The notes under the pieces are model-generated. The model had not been told where the DNA came from. It did not search any database and saw only the letters and a list, made by a program, of their open reading frames with translations. From Novosphingobium sp. ST904 (GTDB lineage: Bacteria; Pseudomonadota; Alphaproteobacteria; Sphingomonadales; Sphingomonadaceae): a DNA stretch of 64,000 nucleotides. The stretch covers positions 36,077 through 100,076 of the forward strand of contig NZ_LGJH01000148.1 in the NCBI RefSeq assembly GCF_001298105.1. Direction: 5' to 3'. The position numbers were made by a program, and so were the translations under genes. Positions 37,994 to 46,938 of the stretch are shown one piece after another; positions within the stretch are counted from its first letter, which is position 1; each line of letters begins with the position of its first letter.

Positions 37994-39066
37994 TCGGAAA
38001 ATCTGAAGTGGCAAGGCAAAAGCCCATGCGGGGTCCGGCAGTTTTCCTGGCGCAGTTCATGGGCGATGCCCCTTTCGACACTTTGGACAATGCCGCGCGG
38101 TGGATGGCCGAGGCCGGTTACAAGGGCATTCAGGTGCCCAGCAACGATCCCCGCTGCATGGATCTCGCCCTGGCTGCGGAAAGCCAGGATTATTGCGACG
38201 AACTGACCGGGCGCTGCCGTGAGGCAGGGGTCGAGATCACGGAGCTGTCCACCCATCTGCAGGGCCAGCTGGTGGCCGTTCACCCCGCTTACGATGCGGC
38301 GTTCGACAATTTCGCTCCGGCCGAATTGCGCGGCCGGCCGGCCGAGCGGCAGGCCTGGGCCGTGGATCAACTGAAGCTGGCGGCCAAGGCCAGCCGCCGT
38401 CTGGGGCTGACTGCGCATGCGACCTTTTCCGGGGCGCTGGCCTGGCCCTTCGTCTATCCCTGGCCCCAGCGCCCTGCCGGACTGGTGGAGGAAGCCTTCG
38501 CGGAACTGGGCCGACGCTGGCGGCCGATCCTGGATGCCTTCGACGCGGAAGGTGTCGATCTCTGCTACGAACTGCATCCCGGCGAAGACCTGCACGACGG
38601 CCTGACCTTCGAGCGGTTCCTGGACGCGGTCGGCGATCATCCTCGCGCCAATATTCTCTACGACCCGAGCCATTTCGTGCTTCAGGCGATGGACTACCTC
38701 CAGTTCATCGACATCTATCATGACCGCATCAAGATGTTCCATGTGAAGGATGCGGAGTTCAATCCCACCGGACGGGCGGGCGTGTACGGGGGCTATGCCG
38801 ACTGGGTCGATCGCCCCGGCCGCTTCCGTTCGCTGGGCGACGGCCAGGTCGACTTTACCGGCATTTTTTCACGCCTGACCCAGTATGGATACGAAGGCTG
38901 GGCCGTGCTGGAATGGGAATGCTGCCTCAAGCATCCCGAAGACGGCGCGCGCGAAGGCGCGCCTTTCATCGAGGCGCACATGATCCGCAGGCCGGAACGG
39001 GCATTCGACGATTTCGCAGGAGGCGGAGACCCCGCCAACAATCGCCGCTGGTTGGGCCTGACCTGA
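37990..39066 (+). CDS. Sugar-phosphate isomerase/epimerase-like TIM-barrel protein
   Basis: 358 residues, with the ATG overlapping the cytochrome stop (ATGA). TIM-barrel metal residues sit in DLCYELHPGEDL, NILYDPSHFVLQ, KMFHVKDAEFNP and WAVLEWECCLKH. The group is the one usually encoded beside Gfo/Idh dehydrogenases and thought to isomerise or cleave keto sugars in the cytoplasm. No signal peptide is present, in contrast to the TIM-barrel proteins at 40429 and 42749. Confidence 0.88.
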   Translation: MIGKSEVARQKPMRGPAVFLAQFMGDAPFDTLDNAARWMAEAGYKGIQVPSNDPRCMDLALAAESQDYCDELTGRCREAGVEITELSTHLQGQLVAVHPAYDAAFDNFAPAELRGRPAERQAWAVDQLKLAAKASRRLGLTAHATFSGALAWPFVYPWPQRPAGLVEEAFAELGRRWRPILDAFDAEGVDLCYELHPGEDLHDGLTFERFLDAVGDHPRANILYDPSHFVLQAMDYLQFIDIYHDRIKMFHVKDAEFNPTGRAGVYGGYADWVDRPGRFRSLGDGQVDFTGIFSRLTQYGYEGWAVLEWECCLKHPEDGAREGAPFIEAHMIRRPERAFDDFAGGGDPANNRRWLGLT

Positions 39067-39127
39067 CGGAGCGGCAAGCACGAACCCGATAACAGAAATC
39101 AGACGGGGACAGGGAAGAGGAGCGGGC

Positions 39128-40432
39128 ATGACGGGCATAAACCGGCAAAGGCTATTCTGGCTGAGCGTTCTGGCGCTCTTCACCGCGTCGATGAGCGCAT
39201 CCCTGCGCGCCGCGGTGGCGAGCAGCCTGAAAGGGGAGTGGATCGATCCCATCGCGCCGATCGCGGCGGGAGAAATGATCGGTGCGGCACTCGGCTCCGC
39301 TTTCCTCGGCTTTTCCATCACCGTGTTCGTCGTCAGCGCCGTGCTGGACAGGGTGGGCATCCGCCGCGTCCTGATCGGCTGCGGGGTGGCCTTCCTGATC
39401 GGCACCTCGCTGATCGTAAGCGCGGGCCTGTTCGCCACCGGCATGGCCATCTATCATCTGGTCTGGCTGGGCATGTTGCTGAGCGGCATCGGCTGGGGCT
39501 TTGCCGAAGCCTCGATCAATCCGCTGACGGCGCGGCTCTATCCCGAAGACACGACCCATCGCCTGAACGTACTGCACGCGTGGTATCCGGGCGGATTGAT
39601 CGTCGGCGGACTTGCAGGCGTGTTCCTGGCGCCGCTGATGCCCTGGCAGGCGATCATGGCGCTGGTCTATCTGCCTGCCATCGGCGTGATCCTGATTGGC
39701 GCGACGACCCGGTTTCCCGATCCTCCTGCGGCAACCGGCGACCGGGCGATGAAGGACATGATGCTGGAAGTCGTCCGCCGTCCCAGCTTCTTCGTCTGGT
39801 TCGGAGCCATGTTCCTCACCGCCTCCTCCGAACTGGCGCCCGGCCAGTGGATCGACGTTGCGCTCAGCAACCGGGTGGGGATGCGGGGCATCCTGCTGCT
39901 CGTCTACGTCAGCGCGCTGATGTTCGTGTTCCGCCATTTCGCCGGGCGGATCGCGGGCCGCCTGTCCAATCCCGGCCTGCTCTGGATGTCGAGCCTCCTT
40001 GCCGCGATCGGCCTGTTCCTGCTGTCGCAGGCCCAGTCACCGGTTTCCGCGATCATGGCTTCGACGGTCTGGGGCCTGGGCGTTTGCGCCATGTGGCCGA
40101 CGATGCTGGCGTCCGTCGCCGAACGCTATCCGCGCGGCGACTCCTGGGCGCTGGGTCTGGTCGGATCGGCCGGCGCGCTGGCCAGCTTCTTCGTGCTGCC
40201 GCGCCTTGGCGAAATGTTCGATCAGGCGAAAGTCGAGATTGCGGGCGGGCCGGAAGCCTTCACACGGTTGAGCGGCGCCGCGCTGCGCGCCGTGGAAGAT
40301 GCCGCAGCGTCCCAGTCGTTCGCCCGGCTGACTTTCGTGCCGCTGGCGCTGCTGCTGGTATTCGGCGCCATCTGGCTGGCCGAACGGCGCGCCGGGCGCC
40401 GAACGGATCGCATCGCGGAGGGCGTGGCATGA
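39128..40432 (+). CDS. MFS sugar transporter
   Basis: 434 residues with about 12 membrane helices. Motif A-like DRVGIRRVLIGCG follows helix 2, and GWGFAEASINPLTARLYPEDTTHRLNVLHAWYPGG resembles the FucP/GGP-type sugar porters. It stands between genes for cytochrome c, isomerases and glycoside-processing proteins, so it should import the sugar or keto sugar released in the periplasm. It overlaps the next gene by four bases. Confidence 0.88.
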   Translation: MTGINRQRLFWLSVLALFTASMSASLRAAVASSLKGEWIDPIAPIAAGEMIGAALGSAFLGFSITVFVVSAVLDRVGIRRVLIGCGVAFLIGTSLIVSAGLFATGMAIYHLVWLGMLLSGIGWGFAEASINPLTARLYPEDTTHRLNVLHAWYPGGLIVGGLAGVFLAPLMPWQAIMALVYLPAIGVILIGATTRFPDPPAATGDRAMKDMMLEVVRRPSFFVWFGAMFLTASSELAPGQWIDVALSNRVGMRGILLLVYVSALMFVFRHFAGRIAGRLSNPGLLWMSSLLAAIGLFLLSQAQSPVSAIMASTVWGLGVCAMWPTMLASVAERYPRGDSWALGLVGSAGALASFFVLPRLGEMFDQAKVEIAGGPEAFTRLSGAALRAVEDAAASQSFARLTFVPLALLLVFGAIWLAERRAGRRTDRIAEGVA

Positions 40433-41343
40433 CGATGACGAGGCGCACGGCGATCGCCTCCGGACTGGTCGCGGCGGCAGTTCCGGCGATTTCGGCAGCC
40501 GCAGGCACAGGCGGATCGAACGCCGCCCATTTCTCGCTCGGCTATGCCCCGCATGAAGGCAGCTTCGCCAGCCGGGGCGGCCTGCTGGAACAGATCGCCT
40601 TCGCAGCCGACCAGGGTTTCCGCGCCTGGGAGGACAACGAGGCGCGCAAGCGGCCGGTCGAACAACAGGAAGCCATGGCCCGCGCGCTTTCGCAGCGCGG
40701 GATGACCATGGGCGTCTTCGTCGCCAGCATGCCGAAGTGGGCCGATTTCCGGCCGGTACTGGGCAGCAACGACGAAGCCGACCGGGACGCCTTCCTGGCC
40801 GATATCCGAACATCCGTAGAGGTCGCGAAGCGGCTGGGTGCCCGGCACATGACGGTCGTTACCGGCTTCATGGACCGCAAGGTGCCGGAAGCCATCCAGA
40901 CCGGGCGGATCATCGATTGCATGCGCCGCGCCGGAGACATAGTCGCGCCGCACGGGCTGACGCTGGTGATGGAGCCGCTCAATACGCGCACCAACCATCC
41001 CGGCGTATTCATGCAGTCCATCGCCCAGGGCTATGCCGTCGCGCGCGGTGCCGACAGTCCGGGCGTCAAGATCCTGGCCGATATCTATCACGAGCAGATC
41101 CAGTCCGGGAACCTGATCCCGACGCTGGACGCCTGCTGGGCCGAGATCGGCTATATCCAGTTCGGCGACAATCCCGGCCGCAAGGAACCCGGAACCGGCG
41201 AAATCAACTTCGCCAACATCGTGCGCTGGCTGCGCGCCCATAGCTATACCGGCGTGATCGGCATGGAGCATGGCAACTCCGTAGCCGGGCGAGAGGGCGA
41301 AGACCGACTGATCGCCGCCTATCGGGCCATCGACAGAACATAA
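40429..41343 (+). CDS. Hydroxypyruvate-isomerase-like TIM-barrel protein, Tat-exported
   Basis: 304 residues, ATG overlapping the MFS stop (ATGA). The N-terminus MTMTRRTAIASGLVAAAVPAI is a twin-arginine signal, so the folded protein should be periplasmic. Barrel metal sites include LVMEPLNTRTNHPGVFM, ILADIYHEQIQSG, YIQFGDNPGRKEPGTGEI and GVIGMEHGNS; the overall pattern is that of hydroxypyruvate isomerase. Periplasmic location together with the GMC/cytochrome genes argues for action on an oxidised glycoside, not on a phosphate ester. Confidence 0.88.
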   Translation: MTMTRRTAIASGLVAAAVPAISAAAGTGGSNAAHFSLGYAPHEGSFASRGGLLEQIAFAADQGFRAWEDNEARKRPVEQQEAMARALSQRGMTMGVFVASMPKWADFRPVLGSNDEADRDAFLADIRTSVEVAKRLGARHMTVVTGFMDRKVPEAIQTGRIIDCMRRAGDIVAPHGLTLVMEPLNTRTNHPGVFMQSIAQGYAVARGADSPGVKILADIYHEQIQSGNLIPTLDACWAEIGYIQFGDNPGRKEPGTGEINFANIVRWLRAHSYTGVIGMEHGNSVAGREGEDRLIAAYRAIDRT

Positions 41344-41358
41344 ACAGGGAGCGAGAGG

Positions 41359-42186
41359 ATGAAGTACATCCCGATCGGCGTGCTCATGGCGGGAACCATC
41401 CTGGCCGGTACGCTCGTTCACGCAGAGGACAAGCCGGGCTTCAGGGACACGCCGATCCTGCCGGGAGGCAACTGGCATGTCCACGATCCCGATCGGCCGG
41501 CTCCGCCCGCAGTCGTGCCAGCTGCCGCTTTGGGCGGCGCGCCGTCCGATGCCGTCGTCCTGTTCTCGGGCACTTCGCTCGATGCCTGGCGCGGCGAGCG
41601 CGGTCCCTGGACTGTGGAGAAGGGCGTGATGACGGTCCCGCCCCGCGCCCAGAGCGGGGGCGAGAACAATCTCGTCACCCGGCAGGAATTCGGCGACGTG
41701 CAATTGCATCTCGAATTCCGCTCCCCCAACCCGCCGCAGAAGAGTTCCCAGAACCGCGGCAACAGCGGAATCTGGTTCATGCAGCGCTACGAGGTCCAGA
41801 TTCTCGACAGCTTTCAAAACCCGACATACGCCGATGGCGCCGTGGGCGCGGTCTATGCGTGGAAGCCGCCGCTGGTTAACCCGTCCCGCCCGCCGGGAGA
41901 ATGGCAAAGCTACGACATCGTGTTCGAGCGCCCGCGCTTCGATGCGAACGGCGGCCTGCAGCGCCCGGCCTATGTCACGGTGCTGCTGAACGGCGTTCTG
42001 GTGCAGAATCATCAGGCCATGCTGGGCACCACGGCATGGCGCAAGGTCGCGCAGTATGAAGCGCATGGCGACAAGGCCCCGATCCAGTTGCAGGATCACG
42101 ATTCCCCCGTTTCCTTCCGCAACATCTGGGTACGCCCCCTGCCGGAAGAGGCCATCGCACAGGACCTGAAAGGGGCAGCACGATAA
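41359..42186 (+). CDS. DUF1080 (3-keto-disaccharide hydrolase-type) exported protein
   Basis: 275 residues with a signal peptide (MKYIPIGVLMAGTILAGTLVHA). The concanavalin-like DUF1080 fold shows VLFSGTSLDAWRG, QLHLEFRSP, NRGNSGIWFMQRYEVQILDSF, GAVYAWKPPLVNPSRPPGEWQSYDIVFERPRF and QLQDHDSPVSFRNIWVRPL. The domain is now linked to hydrolysis of 3-keto-glycosides. Encoded among oxidising GMC proteins and TIM barrels, it is the likely cleaving enzyme. Its stop overlaps the next start. Confidence 0.9.
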   Translation: MKYIPIGVLMAGTILAGTLVHAEDKPGFRDTPILPGGNWHVHDPDRPAPPAVVPAAALGGAPSDAVVLFSGTSLDAWRGERGPWTVEKGVMTVPPRAQSGGENNLVTRQEFGDVQLHLEFRSPNPPQKSSQNRGNSGIWFMQRYEVQILDSFQNPTYADGAVGAVYAWKPPLVNPSRPPGEWQSYDIVFERPRFDANGGLQRPAYVTVLLNGVLVQNHQAMLGTTAWRKVAQYEAHGDKAPIQLQDHDSPVSFRNIWVRPLPEEAIAQDLKGAAR

Positions 42187-42752
42187 TGGATCGCAGAAAC
42201 GCGCTTGCCGGCATGGTCGCCATGTTCGGAGCCCAGCTGTTCGCCCCGCTCGCCCGCGCGGCAGGAATCGCATCGGCAGCCAGCATTCCGGCGATCGATC
42301 AGGGCGCTCCCAGCATCCAGGTCTTCACGCCCGAACAACGTGCGCTGATGACCGCGCTGAGCGAACGGATCATCCCGGCGACCGACACCCCCGGCGCCAT
42401 CGCCGCAGGCGTTCCCCTTTATATCGAGAAGCTGCTGGCCGACTGGGCCTTCGCCGAAGATCGCGACCCGATCCTTTCCGGCCTGGCGGAAATCGATGCA
42501 CGCAGCCGGCAGGATTACGGGCTGCCCGCGGTGCAGGCCACGCCGGAGCAACAGGACGCGCTGCTGACGCTGGCCATGAACGACCAGCTTCCCGACGGCG
42601 TCCTGTTCTTCAAGCCGTTCCGACAGATGGTGGTCGTAGGCTATTACACCTCTGAAATCGGTATCACGCAGGAGCGCGAGTATCTGCCTGTTCCGGGCGA
42701 ATACAACGGCGCTTTCCCCTATTCACAGGTCAACAAGGTCTATTCCGCATGA
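42186..42752 (+). CDS. Gluconate 2-dehydrogenase subunit 3-family protein
   Basis: 188 residues with the Tat-like start MDRRNALAGMVAMFGAQLF. The family signature is SERIIPATDTPGAIAAGVPLYIEKLL, and QVNKVYSA closes the protein. It is the small subunit that partners a GMC flavoprotein and carries it through the Tat route to the periplasm. The matching GMC gene is at 43619. In Caulobacter a similar set (lacABC) makes a glucoside 3-dehydrogenase, to my recollection. Confidence 0.88.
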   Translation: MDRRNALAGMVAMFGAQLFAPLARAAGIASAASIPAIDQGAPSIQVFTPEQRALMTALSERIIPATDTPGAIAAGVPLYIEKLLADWAFAEDRDPILSGLAEIDARSRQDYGLPAVQATPEQQDALLTLAMNDQLPDGVLFFKPFRQMVVVGYYTSEIGITQEREYLPVPGEYNGAFPYSQVNKVYSA

Positions 42753-43594
42753 TCATGAACCGTCGTTCCGTGATGCTGGGTGCCGGCGGCCTCGCCGCGC
42801 TCGCAAGCCAGCCCTTCCTCGCCGGCCTCGCTCGCGCCGCGCAGCTGCGCAGCATCGGGCTGCAACTCTACACCGTGCGCGAACTCTTCGCCGCCGATCC
42901 GGTCGCCACGCTCGAAACGGTCGCGAAGATCGGCTATCGCGAAGTCGAATATGGCGGCGGCGGTTACGATACCATGGACCACGCGCTGCTTCGCAGGACC
43001 ATGGACAGGCTCGGCCTGAAGAGCCCTTCGATCCATGTCGGCTATGACGCGCTGATGGACAATTTCGACGCCAGCCTGACCATGGCCAGAACGCTGGGCG
43101 CCGACACGATCGTCTTGCCCTACATGGTCGACAAGCACCGCAACGGCCCCGCCTGGGACGCCGCAACCGCCAATATCAACCGCATCGGCGAAAAACTGAA
43201 AGCGGCGGGTCTGGGCTTCGCCTATCACAACCACGACTTCGAATTCACCGTCAAACCGGACGGCATCAGCCTGTTCGACCGGCTGGTAAAGGCCTGCAAT
43301 CCCGCGCACGTCAAGATCGAGCTCGATCTCTACTGGGCCATCTATGCGGGGCAGGATCCGCAGGCGCTGATCCGCAGCCTTGCCGGACGTGTCTATGCCT
43401 ATCATGTGAAGGATATGCGCGCGGACCGGAGCATGACATCCGTCGGCGCCGGAACGATCGACTTCGCCAGCATCTTCAAGCTGAACGGGCTTGCCGGAGC
43501 ACGGCATTTCTATGTCGAGAACGATCAGTCCCCCGCGCCTTACCTGCCCGACATCACCCAGAGCTTCCGAACGCTCAGCGCCCTGCGCTTCTGA
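42749..43594 (+). CDS. TIM-barrel sugar isomerase/epimerase-like protein, Tat-exported
   Basis: 281 residues. MIMNRRSVMLGAGGLAALAS is a twin-arginine signal. The barrel has SIGLQLYTVRELF, GFAYHNHDFEFTV, VKIELDLYWAIYAGQDP, VYAYHVKDMRAD and FYVENDQSP, giving the metal-binding His/Glu/Asp set. It lies between the small and large subunits of the GMC dehydrogenase, with ATGA overlap upstream. Likely substrate: a 3-keto-glycoside or the sugar made from it, in the periplasm. Confidence 0.88.
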   Translation: MIMNRRSVMLGAGGLAALASQPFLAGLARAAQLRSIGLQLYTVRELFAADPVATLETVAKIGYREVEYGGGGYDTMDHALLRRTMDRLGLKSPSIHVGYDALMDNFDASLTMARTLGADTIVLPYMVDKHRNGPAWDAATANINRIGEKLKAAGLGFAYHNHDFEFTVKPDGISLFDRLVKACNPAHVKIELDLYWAIYAGQDPQALIRSLAGRVYAYHVKDMRADRSMTSVGAGTIDFASIFKLNGLAGARHFYVENDQSPAPYLPDITQSFRTLSALRF

Positions 43595-43618
43595 CCATCG
43601 ACGGCGGAAAGGATCACC

Positions 43619-45300
43619 ATGGCTTCAACGGACAGCTTCGATGCAATCGTCATCGGCTCGGGCATCAGCGGCGGCTGGGCCGCAAAGGAACTGACCGAAA
43701 AGGGACTGCGGGTGCTGATGCTCGATCGCGGCCACATGGTCGAGCACGGCGAAGGCTACGCTTACGACGGCAAGCCTGCCTATGAGGTGCCCGCTCGCAA
43801 CATCATGCCGGACGGGCTGAGGGAGAGCGATTATTTCATCGCCCAGCATGGCTATGTCGCCCCCAGCAACCAGGCCTTCTACAACAATGACCGGCTGAAC
43901 CCCTACGATTACGAGGAGGGCAGCAAGTTCTACTGGATTCGTCCGGCGGCAGTCGGCGGCAAGTCGCTGATATGGGGCCGTTGGAGCTTCCGATGGAGCG
44001 CAGCCGATTTCGAGGCGAACAAGCGCGACGGCATCGGCGGCGAATGGCCCATCGGCTATGACGATCTCGCGCCCTGGTACACCTATGTCGAAAAGTACAT
44101 CGGCGTATCGGGATCGCGCGAAAATCTCGACTATCTGCCGGACAGCGAATTCCAGCCGCCGATGCCGATGAACATCGCCGAGAAATGGATGAAACAGCGG
44201 CTGGAAACCGCATTCCCCGGCCGCAAGATGATCAACGCCCGCCTGTCCAACATTACCGAGGACAAGCCCGAGCAGAACCGCTCCAAATGCCAGTTGCGCA
44301 ACCAGTGCAGCAACGGCTGCTCCTTCGGCGCCTATTTCTCGACACAGGCGGTCACCCTGCCTGCCGCACGCGCGACCGGCCGGTTGACGCTGCGCTCGGA
44401 TGCGGTTGTCACCAACCTGGAATACGATCCGGCCAGCAGGAAAGTCACCGGCGTCCGTTTCGTAGATGCCAAGACCGGGCTGGCGGAAGTGGTGCGCGCC
44501 AGGATCGTCTTCCTGAACGCCTCGACGCTCGGTTCGGTGCAGATTCTCATGAATTCGCGTGCCCAGGGCAGCGAACGCAGCCATTTCGACACCAGCGGCA
44601 CGTTGGGCCGCTATGTGATGGACCATATCTTCCGTGTCGGCGTGAAGGGTGACATTCCCGGCATGGAGGAGTTCATCGAATATGGCCGCCGCCCCGGCGC
44701 CATCTATGTCCCGCGCTTTCGCAACAACGGCCGGGACGAAGACCTCGGGTTCCGGCGCGGCTACGGCTATCAGGGCGCGCCTATCGCGAACCGTCCAAGC
44801 CGGTCGGCTTCGGCGCGTCGATGAAAGAAGGGATGCGCCGTTACAGCGGGTGGAAGTTCCAGATGGGGGCTTTTGGCGAATGCCTGCCCTACGAGGACAA
44901 TCGGGTTACCTTGAACCCGAACAAGGTGGACCGCTTCGGCATTCCGCTGATGCAGTTCAACGTGACATTCCGCGACAACGAACTGCGCATGATGGCCGAC
45001 GCGCGCGAGCAGGGTGAAAAGATGCTGCGGGCCGCCGGACTGAAGAACGTCGAGAGCAAGGTCAAGGAACACGTTCCGGGCGATGCCATTCACGAGATGG
45101 GCGGTGCGCGCATGGGCAACGACCCGCGAACCTCGGTGCTCAACAAGTGGAGCCAGGCGCATGACGCCTCGAACCTCTTCGTCACGGACGGTGCGCAGAT
45201 GGCGTCGATTTCCTGCGTCAACCCATCCCTGACGTTCATGGCCCTGACCGCACGGGCGGTGGATCATGCCGTGAAAGGGCTCAAGGCCGGCACGATCTGA
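43619..45300 (+). pseudogene. GMC-family flavoprotein dehydrogenase, one frameshift
   Basis: Starts at ATG 43619. The FAD motif is AIVIGSGISGGWAAKEL with LMLDRGHMVEHGE. The middle has CQLRNQCSNGCSFGAYFS and FLNASTLGSVQILMNS, and the end HEMGGARMGNDPRTSVLNKW with NPSLTFMALTARAVDHA. One missing base near 44785 breaks the frame between GYGYQG and REPSKPVGFGASMKEGMRRYSGW. The corrected length, about 560 residues, fits the family. It is the catalytic subunit expected to oxidise a sugar hydroxyl and pass electrons to cytochrome c. A complete relative is at 46939. Confidence 0.88.
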
Positions 45301-45380
45301 CAGGCACGCCCAGTTGCCGTTTTCCGGCGCTATCACGGCGCTCGAAACACGCTATCAGGAGGGATGGGAACGAAGACCTG

Positions 45381-46418
45381 ATGGCAAGACGAAACGAGAA
45401 TGGTGTAACGATCCGCGCCGTCGCGCAGCGCGCGGGCGTATCCGCGATGACGGTATCCAATGTCCTCAACGGCGCCGGCCGGGCCAGTGCGGCCACCGTG
45501 GAGACAGTTCGGGCGGCGATTGCGGAGTTGGGTTATGTCCCCAATCTGGCCGCCCGGCGACTGGCCAAGGCGCGGGCCACCACGGTCGGCCTGCTTTACA
45601 GCAACCGGCGCACGCCCTTCCTGGATGCGGTGCTGGTAGGCGCCTTGCGCGCGACCAATGCCCATGGCCTCCAGTTGATCCTGCGCGACGGCGACGGCGT
45701 TCGCCGCGACGAGGCCGAACGCCTGGCACAGGATCTCGTCCGCTCCGGCGCCGACGCGCTGTTGCTCATCCCGCCGTTTGCCGAACAATTGAGCGGATCG
45801 GAAATCCTCCCGGCTCTGGGCGTCCCCCTCGCCGCCATCGCGACCGGCACCGCGATGCAAGACGTCACCACCGTCAGGATCGACAACCGGGCGGCGATGT
45901 TCTCCATCACGCAGCAGGTCATCGCGCATGGCCACCGCCGCATTGCCTATGTCGCCGGTCCCGATCACTACAGCGTGGTGGCGGCCCGCCTCGACGGCTT
46001 CCGGGCGGCTCTGCAGCAGGCCGGCCTTCCCGACGAGGCCGACCTGATCGTGCGGCATGGGGAGTTCGACTATGAAGCGGGCAAAGCGGCGGGGCAGAGG
46101 CTTCTCTCCGGCAAGGACCGCCCGACCGCGATCATTTGCAGCAGCGACGACCTCGCCGCCGGCGTGATCGCGCAGGCCCATCATCTCGGGCTGCAATTGC
46201 CTGCGGATCTGACGGTCACCGGTTTCGACGACACCATTCTGGCATCGCGGATCTGGCCGCCGCTGACGGTCGTGCGCCAGCCGGTCGAGGACATGGCCTT
46301 TCGCGCCGCCCAATGCCTGATCGCGGCGCTTGGAAAGGCGGAAACCGGCGTGAGCGACGAGATTTTCGATCACGAGATCATGCAGCGCCAATCCATCGCA
46401 TGTCCGCCCGCGCAATGA
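45381..46418 (+). CDS. LacI-family transcriptional regulator
   Basis: 345 residues. The helix-turn-helix and hinge are [47 protein letters not shown] and [18 protein letters not shown]. The C-domain is a periplasmic-binding-protein fold ([43 protein letters not shown]). It sits at the end of the first cluster operon and should repress it in the absence of sugar. The palindrome at 37579 is a candidate operator. Confidence 0.92.
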   Translation: MARRNENGVTIRAVAQRAGVSAMTVSNVLNGAGRASAATVETVRAAIAELGYVPNLAARRLAKARATTVGLLYSNRRTPFLDAVLVGALRATNAHGLQLILRDGDGVRRDEAERLAQDLVRSGADALLLIPPFAEQLSGSEILPALGVPLAAIATGTAMQDVTTVRIDNRAAMFSITQQVIAHGHRRIAYVAGPDHYSVVAARLDGFRAALQQAGLPDEADLIVRHGEFDYEAGKAAGQRLLSGKDRPTAIICSSDDLAAGVIAQAHHLGLQLPADLTVTGFDDTILASRIWPPLTVVRQPVEDMAFRAAQCLIAALGKAETGVSDEIFDHEIMQRQSIACPPAQ

Positions 46419-46470
46419 TCTCCATCGCACCGCACATTCACAGTTCACCACTTGCAGGGGAAGCTGCACC

Positions 46471-46881
46471 ATGGAAGCAAGCAGACGGGAATTGGCGGCG
46501 ATGATCGCATTGGGTAGCGCAGGCATTGCCGTTTCGTCGGCAAAAGCGGAAACGCCGTCTGCGAAGCCCGCCCTGGTCCACCACGTGTTCTTCTGGCTGA
46601 AACGCCCCGGATCGCAAGCGGACCGCGAACAGCTCATTGCGGGCCTCCGCACCTTGCGGGGCATTCCCGTTATCCGTGGACTGGAAATCGGAATTCCCGC
46701 CGAAACGGAAAACCGCGACGTCGTGGACGCCAGCTACGACGTGTCGGAACTGATGTTCTTCGATAGCGTGCAGGATCAGAAGACCTACCAGGATCACCCG
46801 ATCCACCAGGACTTCGTGAAATCCTGCGAACACCTTTGGGCCAGGGTCGTCGTCTACGATATGGCTATCGTTCCAGGATAG
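46471..46881 (+). CDS. Dabb-family (stress-responsive A/B barrel) exported protein
   Basis: 136 residues. [21 protein letters not shown] looks like a twin-arginine signal. The A/B barrel has [21 protein letters not shown] at the N-terminus and [28 protein letters not shown]. The last residues contain [11 protein letters not shown]. The family is small, often dimeric, and of unclear activity; members frequently lie beside GMC/gluconate-dehydrogenase-type genes. Its stop lies inside the inverted repeat that follows. Confidence 0.85.
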   Translation: MEASRRELAAMIALGSAGIAVSSAKAETPSAKPALVHHVFFWLKRPGSQADREQLIAGLRTLRGIPVIRGLEIGIPAETENRDVVDASYDVSELMFFDSVQDQKTYQDHPIHQDFVKSCEHLWARVVVYDMAIVPG

Positions 46882-46888
46882 CCATATC
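46858..46888. terminator. Perfect 11-bp inverted repeat between convergent genes
   Basis: GATATGGCTAT at 46858-46868 pairs exactly with ATAGCCATATC at 46878-46888 across a 9-base loop. It overlaps the end of the Dabb gene and precedes the end of the convergent GMC gene. There is no T-run, but the position suits a bidirectional terminator. Confidence 0.55.
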
Positions 46889-46938
46889 GCAGCATGGGTG
46901 CGTTCCGCACACCTATCGCCGGAAGCGCTCCGGTTGCG